From Iodobacter sp. BJB302 (GTDB taxonomy: Bacteria > Pseudomonadota > Gammaproteobacteria > Burkholderiales > Chitinibacteraceae): 64,000 nucleotides of DNA. Below the pieces are notes generated by a model. It searched no databases. It had not been told where the DNA came from and was given only the letters and a program-made list of their open reading frames with translations. Made by a program: the position numbers and the translations under genes. Below, in pieces: positions 27,076-34,617 of the stretch. Location of the stretch: contig NZ_PDZG01000012.1 of NCBI RefSeq assembly GCF_002735645.1, positions 1 to 64,000 of the forward strand, in the 5' to 3' direction. The stretch's first letter is position 1, and each line of letters opens with the position of its first letter.

Positions 27076-28232
27076 ACTACCTCAACTATGAGCAAAGCGT
27101 GCTCGCCGACCGTGGTGCTGTGCATACCGCCCGTGAAATCAGCCAGCAGCCCAGGCTTTGGCGCGAGCTGATGGCAGGGCTGATCCAGGACAAATTAGCG
27201 TGGAAGGCATGGATGCTGGATGTGCTGTCCACGCCTAATTTACGGATTATCCTTTGCGGCGCGGGCACGTCGGCCTTTGCGGGGCGCACTTTAGAGCCAT
27301 GGCTGCGGGCTTCTTTTGGCCTTGCCGCCGAGGCGATTTCGACTACCGATATTGTCAGCCAGCCGCTTGCTTATCTGGACCCATCGCGCCCCACCCTGAT
27401 GGTGTCTTTTGCCCGCTCAGGCAATAGCCCGGAAAGCGTGGCTGCGGTCAATCTGGCTAATCAGCTGTTGCCTTACTGCCGTCATTTAGTGCTGACGTGT
27501 AATCCTGAAGGCGAGCTGGCGAAATACAGCCAGGACAATTCCCATGCCTATTGTGTGCTGATGCCTGCAGGTTCAGACGATCAAAGCTTTGCCATGACCT
27601 CTAGCTTCAGCTGCATGTTTGTGGCTGCGGCCATGATGCTGACGCCGGGCATTTTATTAAGCCGTGCCAAAGAGCAAATCGAAACCGTGGCGGCCTTTTG
27701 CGAATCGCAGCTGGAGGGCTGGGCCTCACAAGCCAAAGCGCTGGCAGGCAAGGGCTTTAAACGTGTGATTTATCTGGGCAGTGGCGAAATGGCAGGGCTG
27801 GCAGAAGAAGCCGCTTTAAAAATGCTGGAGCTGAGCGCAGGGCAAATAGCCACACGTTTTGATTCCACCCTGGGGGTGCGTCACGGCCCCAAATTTATGA
27901 TCGACAGCCAAAGCTGCGTGGTGATGTTTATGGCTGCGGCGGATTCTTATACCCGCCGCTACGACGATGATTTTCAGGCAGAAGTAATCGCTAATGGCAT
28001 TGCTCAGCAGGTCGTCGCCTTAGGCCCAAAAAGCGCCGCCAGCCTGCCCCTGACTGAAGTCACCATTCCATGCCTGGATGATCTGTATTTATCACTGCCT
28101 TATCTGCTGTTTGCCCAGCTCTTTGCTTTTGAATGTTCTTTAGCACTGGGCCTGGCACCCGATAACCCCTGCCCAAGCGGCGAAGTAAACCGTGTGGTGC
28201 AAGGCGTAAAAATTTATCCCTATCCGGCTTAA
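27072..28232 (+). CDS. agaS: AgaS, SIS-domain galactosamine-6-phosphate deaminase/isomerase
   Basis: A 386-residue protein with two SIS sugar-isomerase domains: ILCGAGTSAFAGRTLEPWL and VSFARSGNSPESVAAV in the first, VIYLGSGEMAGLAEEAALKMLELSAG and TLGVRHGPKFMID in the second. This is the AgaS family, which converts galactosamine 6-phosphate to tagatose 6-phosphate with loss of ammonia. ATG at 27072 overlaps the kbaZ stop, so translation is coupled. The following 400 bp of intergenic repeats separates it from the PTS genes. Confidence 0.92.
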   Translation: MNYLNYEQSVLADRGAVHTAREISQQPRLWRELMAGLIQDKLAWKAWMLDVLSTPNLRIILCGAGTSAFAGRTLEPWLRASFGLAAEAISTTDIVSQPLAYLDPSRPTLMVSFARSGNSPESVAAVNLANQLLPYCRHLVLTCNPEGELAKYSQDNSHAYCVLMPAGSDDQSFAMTSSFSCMFVAAAMMLTPGILLSRAKEQIETVAAFCESQLEGWASQAKALAGKGFKRVIYLGSGEMAGLAEEAALKMLELSAGQIATRFDSTLGVRHGPKFMIDSQSCVVMFMAAADSYTRRYDDDFQAEVIANGIAQQVVALGPKSAASLPLTEVTIPCLDDLYLSLPYLLFAQLFAFECSLALGLAPDNPCPSGEVNRVVQGVKIYPYPA

Positions 28233-28256
28233 CTCACTGATGGTATGCCGCGAAAA

Positions 28257-28312
28257 CCTAAATCTTGAGCCACAGAGGACACGGAGTTTCACGGAGGAAA
28301 CCAAGGTTTAAA
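28257..28312. repeat. Dispersed CACAGAG-type repeat family 2, copy 1
   Basis: CTTGAGCCACAGAGGACACG followed by GAGTTTCACGGAGGAAACC and AAGGTTTAAA. It shares the (A)CACAGAG...CACGGAGTTTCA words with the copies at 58096 and 59823. This copy is only half of the palindromic form. Confidence 0.65.
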
Positions 28313-28369
28313 TTATGTTTTTTTTGAGTTTTTGAATGTTTTTAAGCCTGGTGGTCTCTCGTTTATCTC

Positions 28370-28618
28370 CACGTGGCATGGGGCTTAAATCTCCCCTTGA
28401 AGCCGCGATCCGAGGAATAAGCGGGGCGGGGTAGTCGTCAATTCGTGTTTGAGCGAAGCGAGTTGAATTGACGCCGCCTCGATTATCCGCAGTGAGGGGC
28501 CTTCGTGCTGGTCGGGGTTGCCTTCTTTACTCACTTTCTTGGCGAAGCAGAAATCAAAGACTTCGCGGGGATGCCGCACCTAAATCAATGTGCCGAAGGC
28601 ACTTAAATAATTAAAAAG
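28370..28618 (+). repeat. Dispersed intergenic repeat family 1, copy B (diverged)
   Basis: It shares CTCCCCTTGAA, GAGGAATAAGCGGGGCGGGG, GAGCGAAGCGAGT, CCGCAGTGAGGGGCCTTCGT and the closing GTGCCGAAGGCAC hairpin with the other copies but has diverged more and lacks the perfect CTTCCTTTCTTG palindrome. It sits between two genes of one operon and its T-poor end may allow read-through. Confidence 0.75.
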
Positions 28619-28632
28619 ACAAGGAGCACGTT

Positions 28633-29112
28633 ATGGCTGGGCCAAATATTTTACTTACCCGTATTGATAACCGGCTTGTGCATGGTCAGGTGGGTGTGAC
28701 CTGGACAGGCAGCCTTGGGGCGAATCTGGTGCTGGTGGCCAATGACGCCGCTGCTGCCGATCCGGTACAGCAAAACTTAATGGATATGGTGGTGAGCGAG
28801 GGCGTGCAAACGCGCTATTTCACCCTGCAAAAAACCATTGATGTGATTCATAAAGCGGCGGCGCATCAAAAGATTTTGCTGGTGTGCAAAACCCCGCAGG
28901 ATGTGCTGACGCTGGTGAAAGGCGGCGTGCCCATTCATGAAGTGAATGTGGGCAATATGCATTTTGCCGAAGGGAAGCGCCAAATTCATAAAACAGTGTC
29001 GGTGGACGATGCCGATGTGCAAGCTTTTCGCGAGCTGGCTGCCCTGAAGGTGGTTTGCGAAATACGCCGGGTGCCTGATGAATCGGGCGATCTTGTTTCT
29101 AAACTGCTGTAA
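28633..29112 (+). CDS. agaV: PTS EIIB component, mannose family (AgaV/AgaB-like)
   Basis: A 159-residue mannose/sorbose-class EIIB. The phosphorylated His is His17 in LTRIDNRLVHGQVGVTW, the hallmark of this class. Later segments LVLVANDAAAADPVQQNLM and EVNVGNMHFAEGKRQI match galactosamine-type EIIB proteins. It passes phosphate from EIIA to N-acetylgalactosamine (or galactosamine) entering through EIIC/EIID. It starts after AAGGAGCACG and ends 11 bp before the EIIC gene. Confidence 0.9.
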   Translation: MAGPNILLTRIDNRLVHGQVGVTWTGSLGANLVLVANDAAAADPVQQNLMDMVVSEGVQTRYFTLQKTIDVIHKAAAHQKILLVCKTPQDVLTLVKGGVPIHEVNVGNMHFAEGKRQIHKTVSVDDADVQAFRELAALKVVCEIRRVPDESGDLVSKLL

Positions 29113-29123
29113 GGATTGAAATC

Positions 29124-29891
29124 ATGCTATTTGAAGCCTTATTGATTGCGCTGTTGGCGGGTGTGGCGGGGGTCGATTTATTTGACGGCCTGACGCATAT
29201 GCACCGGCCCGTGGTGATTGGCCCTTTGGTTGGGCTGATTTTAGGTGATGTGCAAACCGGCTTGCTGGTGGGCGGTACTTTAGAGCTGGTTTGGATGGGC
29301 ATGGTGCCGCTGGCCGGGGCGCAGCCGCCCAATGTGGTGATTGGCGGGATTATCGGCACGGCTTTTGCCATTTTGACCAAGGCCGAGCCCACGGTAGCGA
29401 TTGGTGTGGCAGTGCCGTTTTCAATTGCGGTGCAAGGTTGTATTACCGTGCTCTTCACTACGTTTTCGCCGATGATGCACAAATGCGATGAGATGGTGAA
29501 GCGGGGCAACTGGCGCGGCATCGAGTGGGTTAATTATCTTGGCATGATCACGCTCTTTGTCTTTTACTTTGTGGTGGCTTTTTTGCCGATTTATTTTGGG
29601 GCAGAAGCGGCGGGTGCCGTGGTGCAAAAAGCACCGAAATGGGTGTTGGATGGCCTGAGCGTAGCGGGTGGCATGATGCCGGCGATTGGTTTTGCGCTGC
29701 TGATGAAAATCATGCTGAAAACCAATTACATCGCTTATTTCATTATGGGTTTTGTGGCGGTGACGTATCTGAAGCTGCCCATTCTGGCGGTGGCACTGGG
29801 CGCTTTAGCGATTGCAATGGCCGATTACTTTAATCAAAACCGCGCACAGCCTCAGGCTGCCCGCAATGTGGAGGTGGAAGATGGGATTTAA
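29124..29891 (+). CDS. agaW: PTS EIIC component, mannose family (AgaW-like)
   Basis: A 255-residue membrane permease of the EIIC sorbose/mannose class. DLFDGLTHMHRPVVIGPLVGLILGD near the start and TLELVWMGMVPLAGAQPPNVVIGGIIGTAFA are characteristic; several further helices follow. With EIID it forms the sugar channel. The 3' end overlaps the EIID start by 11 bp. Confidence 0.92.
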   Translation: MLFEALLIALLAGVAGVDLFDGLTHMHRPVVIGPLVGLILGDVQTGLLVGGTLELVWMGMVPLAGAQPPNVVIGGIIGTAFAILTKAEPTVAIGVAVPFSIAVQGCITVLFTTFSPMMHKCDEMVKRGNWRGIEWVNYLGMITLFVFYFVVAFLPIYFGAEAAGAVVQKAPKWVLDGLSVAGGMMPAIGFALLMKIMLKTNYIAYFIMGFVAVTYLKLPILAVALGALAIAMADYFNQNRAQPQAARNVEVEDGI

Positions 29892-30774
29892 TGATACTGA
29901 AGCCGCAAATGCGGCCAAAGCCGAGCTGCGTATGCAGCAGGCCCTCGCCACCAGCCATGTTGAGCGCGATGATTATATCGATACCACGCCCGCTGAGCCG
30001 CTTACTAAAAAAGACATTAATCGCATGGCCTGGCGCTCTTTAGCCCTGCAAGCCTCATTTAATTACGAGCGGATGCAGGCGGGGGGCTGGTTGTATACGA
30101 TTTTGCCGGCACTGCGCAAAATCCATAAAAACCCGGAAGACTTAAAAAATTCCGCGCAGATGCATATGGAATTTATTAACGTCCACCCCTTTGATGTGAC
30201 TTTTCTATCCGGCCTTGTGCTGGCAATGGAGCAGAGCAAGGAAAAAATCTCCACCATACGTGCTGTAAAAGTGGCGCTGATGGGGCCTTTGGGCGGGATT
30301 GGCGACGCGATGTTCTGGCTGACCTGGCTGCCAATTTGTGCGGGGATTGGTGCTGCGCTGGCGCTGGAAGGCAGCTTGTTCGGGCCGGTCGTGTTTCTGC
30401 TGCTCTTTAACGCATTGCACTTTGGCCTGCGCTTTGGTCTGGCGCATTATGGCTACAGGGCGGGGCTGGGGGCGATCAGTGCTTTAAAAGCCAATACCAG
30501 AAAAATATCGCATGCCGCATCGATTGTGGGGATGACGGTGATTGGTGCGCTGGTGGCGTCTTATGTCAGGCTGTCTACGCCGCTGGAAATTCATGCGGGT
30601 AAAGCCAAAATTGCGCTGCAGGCCGATGTGCTCGATAAGCTGATGCCTAATCTCTTGCCGCTGGCATTCACCTTTTTGATGTTTGCCCTGATGAAAAAAG
30701 GCTATTCACCCGTGAAGCTGATCGGTGTAACGGTGTTGTTTGGTCTGGCTGGAAAATTATTAGGTTTCTTGTAA
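29881..30774 (+). CDS. agaE: PTS EIID component, mannose family (AgaE-like)
   Basis: A 297-residue EIID. From ATG at 29881 there is a soluble N-terminus, then LTKKDINRMAWRSLALQASFNYERMQAGGWLYTILPAL, the signature start of EIID, and VALMGPLGGIGDAMFWLTWLPI. The frame is open upstream to 29812 but this would run through the EIIC gene. GGAGGTGGAAG lies before the start. It overlaps EIIC and is followed after 54 bp by EIIA. Confidence 0.92.
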   Translation: MGFNDTEAANAAKAELRMQQALATSHVERDDYIDTTPAEPLTKKDINRMAWRSLALQASFNYERMQAGGWLYTILPALRKIHKNPEDLKNSAQMHMEFINVHPFDVTFLSGLVLAMEQSKEKISTIRAVKVALMGPLGGIGDAMFWLTWLPICAGIGAALALEGSLFGPVVFLLLFNALHFGLRFGLAHYGYRAGLGAISALKANTRKISHAASIVGMTVIGALVASYVRLSTPLEIHAGKAKIALQADVLDKLMPNLLPLAFTFLMFALMKKGYSPVKLIGVTVLFGLAGKLLGFL

Positions 30775-30828
30775 TCACACGCTGCAGCGCGTGTTTTGGC
30801 AGGCGCTGTAGCTTTAAAGGATTAGAAA

Positions 30829-31260
30829 ATGATTGCCTTAATTCTGACAGGTCATGGCCGCATTGCCAGCGGTACTTATGAAGCGATTGTGCAGGTGTTT
30901 GGTGAGCAGGCGCAGCTGATTGCGGTGGACTTCCCTGAAGGCAACAGCACGGCGGTGCTCGATGCTTCTTTAAGGCAGGCGCTTGCCGCCGTGGATCAGG
31001 GCGCGGGTGTGGTGTTTGTCTGCGATTTATTGGGCGGCTCGCCCTTCAGGACGGCGGCGACCATTGCCCAGGAGCGCAGCGATATTGAAGTGGTGGCCGG
31101 GCTGAATTTGCAAATGTTTGCCGAGATGCTGTTTGAGCGCGATGTGATCAGCGATTTGGCCGAGTTTCGCCAGCGGCTGGTCGCAGCAGGCAAAAGCGGG
31201 GTGGTCAGTCTTGCTGAGCGACTTGCCCGCAAACGGGCGGAGCCTGCCGATGCCTTGTAA
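30829..31260 (+). CDS. agaF: PTS EIIA component, mannose family (AgaF-like)
   Basis: A 143-residue EIIA-Man-type protein. The phosphorylated residue is His9 in LILTGHGRIASG, and VVFVCDLLGGSPFRTAA is the second conserved motif. It receives phosphate from HPr; no ptsH or ptsI is in the window. AAAGGATT precedes the start. It overlaps the following deacetylase gene by 11 bp. Confidence 0.92.
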   Translation: MIALILTGHGRIASGTYEAIVQVFGEQAQLIAVDFPEGNSTAVLDASLRQALAAVDQGAGVVFVCDLLGGSPFRTAATIAQERSDIEVVAGLNLQMFAEMLFERDVISDLAEFRQRLVAAGKSGVVSLAERLARKRAEPADAL

Positions 31261-32473
31261 ACCGCTGCGCCTGCGCGCTGCACGGGTGCTGGCGGAGCAG
31301 GGCTGGCTTGATCATGCGGTGGTGGAGATCGACGCCGCAGGTTTGATCACCGCCATCGTGCCTCAGGGCGAATTTGATCTTGATCTGGGGCCAGTCTGGC
31401 TGATGCCCGCCCTGATCGACAGCCATGTTCATGGCGCGGCAGGTTTCGACACCATGGATGCCAGCAGCGAGGCGCTGGATCAGATCTCAATGCACTTTGC
31501 CCGCTTTGGCGTAGGGGCTTTTTTAGCCACCACCGTAACCGCACCCCTGCCTGCGATTGAAGCAGCGCTGCGCGAGGTAAAAGCCAGCCGCGAGCGGGGC
31601 TTGCCGGGGGCCGAGCTGATCGGCAGCTATCTGGAAGGCCCGTATTTCACCGCTAAATGCTGCGGCGCACATCCAATTCAGTGGATGCGCCCTTTAGATA
31701 TCGCCGAGCTGCAGCACTGGCTGGATATTGCCGGTGATTCATTGCATACCTTAGCGCTTGCGCCTGAATTGGCGGGTTCGGATGAGGCCATCGCCTGGCT
31801 GCGCCGTAAGGGCATCCGCGTGCTGATCGGCCATAGCGATGCGAGCTACGATCAAACGCGGCAAGCCTTGCATGCGGGCGCTCAGGGGATTGTGCATTGC
31901 TATAACGGCATGCGCGGCCTGCATCACCGCGATCCGGGCGTGGTGGGGGCGGGGCTGACCTCGGTATGTGATATCGAAATGATCGCCGACGGCCACCATG
32001 TTCATCCTGCCGCCGTGCAAATTGCTTTGTCTTGCTGCGGCGAAGAGCGCTTGGTGCTAATCACCGACGCCATGCGCGCAACCGGCATGGCCGATGGCTC
32101 TTACCAGCTGGGCGAGATGTCAGTGACTATGCAAAACGGCGTGGTGCGTACCGGGGCCGGTGGTTTGGCGGGCAGCACGCTGCATCTGATTGATGCGGTG
32201 CGCCACGCGAAAGAATGGCTGGGCCTGCCACTGGAGCGGGCATGGGCACTCGCCAGCCGTAATCCTGCCAGATCATTAGGCTTGAGTGATTTAGGTAGCA
32301 TTGCCATAGGCAAAAAGGCGAGCTTTACGGTGATTACACCGGAGCTGGACGTGGTAGAGACTTGGGTGAAGGGGGTGAGGATTGCTTGCCAGGCAAAAGT
32401 ATCTACGCAAGTTGAAATGACAAAGGAATGTACCCGAGAAAGCATATTAAATATGGACTCTTCCGCATCCTAG
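31250..32473 (+). CDS. agaA: N-acetylgalactosamine-6-phosphate deacetylase (NagA family)
   Basis: A 407-residue NagA/AgaA amidohydrolase. Metal and active-site motifs are DSHVHG (His59 and His61), GSYLEGPYF with the metal-binding Glu, IGHSDASYDQT, HCYNGMRGLHHRDPG and the catalytic Asp in VLITDAMRATG. It removes the acetyl group so that AgaS can act. Specificity for the galacto sugar is inferred from the operon; NagA is the alternative. ATG 31250 overlaps the end of the EIIA gene. The last ~25 residues (after VKGVRIA) are not typical and may be an added tail. Confidence 0.9.
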   Translation: MPCKPLRLRAARVLAEQGWLDHAVVEIDAAGLITAIVPQGEFDLDLGPVWLMPALIDSHVHGAAGFDTMDASSEALDQISMHFARFGVGAFLATTVTAPLPAIEAALREVKASRERGLPGAELIGSYLEGPYFTAKCCGAHPIQWMRPLDIAELQHWLDIAGDSLHTLALAPELAGSDEAIAWLRRKGIRVLIGHSDASYDQTRQALHAGAQGIVHCYNGMRGLHHRDPGVVGAGLTSVCDIEMIADGHHVHPAAVQIALSCCGEERLVLITDAMRATGMADGSYQLGEMSVTMQNGVVRTGAGGLAGSTLHLIDAVRHAKEWLGLPLERAWALASRNPARSLGLSDLGSIAIGKKASFTVITPELDVVETWVKGVRIACQAKVSTQVEMTKECTRESILNMDSSAS

Positions 32474-32569
32474 CCGTACCCCCCCCATGACATTGCGCTG
32501 TGGCGGGTTACTGCCGAAGTTGATCCGTGCCTTAATGAGCATCAAGAGCGGCCTGACCCACCCTACTAT
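32474..32569. repeat. Possible remnant of another intergenic repeat
   Basis: GGCGGGTTACTGCCG, later GGCCTGACCCACCCTAC: partly complementary GGGTTA/TGACCC ends resembling widespread bacterial intergenic hairpins. Only one copy is in the window, so the call is weak. Confidence 0.3.
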
Positions 32570-32895
32570 GACCAAATTGTTTTTTATTAGCAAACAGCGA
32601 AAAAGCACAATAACCACGCTCTCTGCATGGGGCTTTAAAGTCCCCTTGAAACACGCCGGAGCGAGGAACAAGCGGGGCGGGGTTTCGGCGAGGATGTTTG
32701 AGCGAAGCGAGTCCCGCAGCGGCCGACTCGATTGGACCGCAGCAGGGGCCTTCGTGTTTCGTGGGGTCGCCTTCTTTCGCTTCCTTTCTTGGCGAAGCAA
32801 GAAAGGAAGGCCTCGCGGTGGCTAACCGCACCTAAATCAACGTGCCGAAGGCACTATCTTTTTGACTTTGCTTAACGCTCATGGAGCGCATCCAC
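32570..32895 (+). repeat. Dispersed intergenic repeat family 1, copy C (left of srkA)
   Basis: The best-preserved copy, with GACCAAATTGTTT at its left edge. It contains a perfect 12-bp hairpin, CTTCCTTTCTTG at 32780-32791 with its complement at 32798-32809, and the final GTGCC-GAA-GGCAC hairpin at 32842-32854 before a T-rich tract. It is the mirror image of copy D on the other side of srkA. Confidence 0.85.
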
Positions 32896-32907
32896 CCCAC
32901 AAGATTT

Positions 32908-33888
32908 TTAAACCACCAGCGGTGGCTCATCCATCAAGGCGATTTGTTCGCGTAATTCTAAGATGCGATCTTGCCAGTAGTGCTCGGTATTAAACCAAGG
33001 GAAGGCGGCGGGGAAGGCGGGATCGTGCCAGCGGCGGGCTAACCAGCCGGAGTAGTGAATCAGCCGTAACGTGCGCAGTGCTTCAATTAAATGCAGCTCA
33101 CGCGGGTCGAAATCGCAGAAGTCTTCGTAGCCGATTAGCACATCCACCAATTGGCGGCTCATCTCTTGCCTGTCGCCTGACAGCAGCATCCATAAATCTT
33201 GTACGGCGGGTGCGCTGCGGCTGTCGTCAAAGTCTACAAAATGCGGGCCGGCGTCGGTCCACAGCACATTGCCAATATGGCAATCGCCATGCACGCGGAG
33301 ATTGGCCACATCGCCTGCCCGATCAAAACTGCGGCGCACGCCATCGAGCGCAAGGGCAACGGCGCTTTCCCATGCGGGTTTGAGCGAGACGGGGATAAAG
33401 TCGTGGCTAAGCAGAAAATCACGCGGGCCGGAGCCAAAGGTTTCAATATTGAGCGCAGGGCGGTGCACAAAGGGAGTGAGTGCGCCCACGGCATGAATCC
33501 GGCCAATAAAGCGCCCCATCCATTCTAAAGTTGACGCCGATTCCAGCTCGGGTGCGCGTCCACCGTGTTTATTAAAGATGGCAAATTGAAAGCCTTCAAA
33601 ACGATGCAGGCTGCTGCCCTGATGAATAATCGGCGGCACAACCGGCAGCTCACGCTCAAACAGCTCAAGCGTAAAAGCGTGCTCTTCGAGGATGGCTTCA
33701 CGGCTCCAGCGCTCTGGCCGGTAAAACTTAGCCACCAGCGGCGGGCCATCGTCCTGGCCAACCTGATAAACACGGTTTTCGTAGCTGTTAAGCGCAAGCA
33801 GCCTGCCGTCGCAAGGCAGACCAAGGCTGTCGATGGCGTTCATGACGCAATCGGGCGTGAGATTGGCAAATGGAGGGATAGTATTCAT
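32908..33888 (-). CDS. srkA: Stress response serine/threonine kinase SrkA (YihE/RdoA)
   Basis: A 326-residue APH-fold protein kinase. It has LNSYENRVYQVGQDDGPPLVAKFYRPERWS at the start, with the nucleotide-binding Lys, the catalytic Brenner motif VHGDCHIGNVLW around residue 200 and the metal motif HFVDFDDSRSAPAVQDLW. SrkA/YihE phosphorylates proteins on Ser/Thr and limits stress-induced death in E. coli; there it neighbours dsbA, which is absent here. The gene lies alone between two inverted copies of repeat family 1, which is unusual. Confidence 0.92.
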   Translation of the reverse strand: MNTIPPFANLTPDCVMNAIDSLGLPCDGRLLALNSYENRVYQVGQDDGPPLVAKFYRPERWSREAILEEHAFTLELFERELPVVPPIIHQGSSLHRFEGFQFAIFNKHGGRAPELESASTLEWMGRFIGRIHAVGALTPFVHRPALNIETFGSGPRDFLLSHDFIPVSLKPAWESAVALALDGVRRSFDRAGDVANLRVHGDCHIGNVLWTDAGPHFVDFDDSRSAPAVQDLWMLLSGDRQEMSRQLVDVLIGYEDFCDFDPRELHLIEALRTLRLIHYSGWLARRWHDPAFPAAFPWFNTEHYWQDRILELREQIALMDEPPLVV

Positions 33889-33918
33889 GGGGAGATTGTA
33901 CGGCTAAAGCTGGGGGCG

Positions 33919-34247
33919 GGGGCAACCCCATGTGCGCTAAGCAAAATCAAAAAGATCTTTTTAGTGCCTTCGGTACGTTGATTTAGGTGCGGGCGTCCCG
34001 CCGGACCTTCCTTTCTTGTGTGGCCAAGAAAGGAAGCGAAAGAAGGCCACCCCACGAAACACGAAGGCCCCTGCACTGCGGACAATCGAGTCGGCGGCTG
34101 CGGGACTCGCTTCGCTCAAACATCCTCGCCGAAACCCCGCCCCGCTTGTTCCTCGCTCCGGCGTGTTTCAAGGGGATTTTGAAGCCCTGTGCGAAGAGCG
34201 TGGTTCCTATGTTTTTTCGCTGTTTGCAAATGACAAACAATTTGGTC
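33919..34247 (-). repeat. Dispersed intergenic repeat family 1, copy D (right of srkA, inverted)
   Basis: It matches copy C on the opposite strand over almost the whole length, from the edge AAACAATTTGGTC at 34235-34247 to CATGTGCGC near 33930. Blocks such as CCCCGCCCCGCTTGTTCCTC and CGAAACACGAAGGCCCCTGC are shared. C and D together form ~325 bp inverted repeats about 1 kb apart. Confidence 0.85.
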
Positions 34248-34329
34248 AGTGCGTATGGGATGAAACCCGCCGCTTTCGTTATTTAGGTATCAAAGTCGGC
34301 GGGCAAGTACCCAAATTGCTCAATCTGCC

Positions 34330-34545
34330 TTATTTCAGCTTATTCCACAAAGCAATGGCTTCTTTTTTGGTTGTGCCTTGCTGGGAGATGGCGCTGCAAT
34401 TGCCGTTTTTGCCAAATTTAGAGCATTGTACCCAGCAGCGGTTTGATCCGGCTTTGGTGACTTCAGGCTTGGAGCCGCACTTTGGGCAAGCTTGAGGATC
34501 GCCCTCGGCGGTAATGACTTTTGGAACGGGTCTTGAATTAAGCAT
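34330..34545 (-). CDS. Small zinc-ribbon protein, Lar-like
   Basis: A 71-residue protein with ACPKCGSKPEV in the middle and a later CWVQCSKFG, a four-cysteine zinc-ribbon, then GTTKKEAIALWNKL. The Cys spacing and the AIALWN ending are typical of Lar-type (restriction alleviation) and phage zinc-ribbon proteins. Proof of such a role is lacking. It starts at an ATG at 34545 and lies downstream of bamC in the same direction, after a terminator, so it may be separately expressed. Confidence 0.6.
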   Translation of the reverse strand: MLNSRPVPKVITAEGDPQACPKCGSKPEVTKAGSNRCWVQCSKFGKNGNCSAISQQGTTKKEAIALWNKLK

Positions 34546-34565
34546 GGCGGGTGTTGCCTTAAGGT

Positions 34566-34595
34566 AAAGAAAAATGCCCGCAAGCAGCGGGCATT
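34566..34595 (-). terminator. Terminator of the dapA-bamC transcript
   Basis: On the minus strand AATGCCCGC pairs with GCGGGCATT around a 5-base loop (34573-34595), followed by TTTTC. It is 23 bp past the bamC stop. Confidence 0.8.
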
Positions 34596-34617
34596 GGTTG
34601 AGCGGTGCTGCGGGGGC

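Larger units (their letters stand above)
28233..28632. other. Repeat-filled gap inside the aga operon
   Basis: About 400 bp between agaS and the EIIB gene with no gene of its own. It contains one member of each of the two dispersed repeat families seen in this window. AAGGAGCACG just before 28633 is the ribosome site of the next gene. Confidence 0.65.

Noticed and set aside
32487-32831. Overlapping open frames on both strands in repeat copy C
   Set aside because: They come from GC-rich repeat DNA and are not conserved as proteins in copies B and D.
33987-34495. Open frames across repeat copy D and beyond
   Set aside because: They cross the repeat edge and run antisense to the small zinc-ribbon gene, which has a convincing protein signature.
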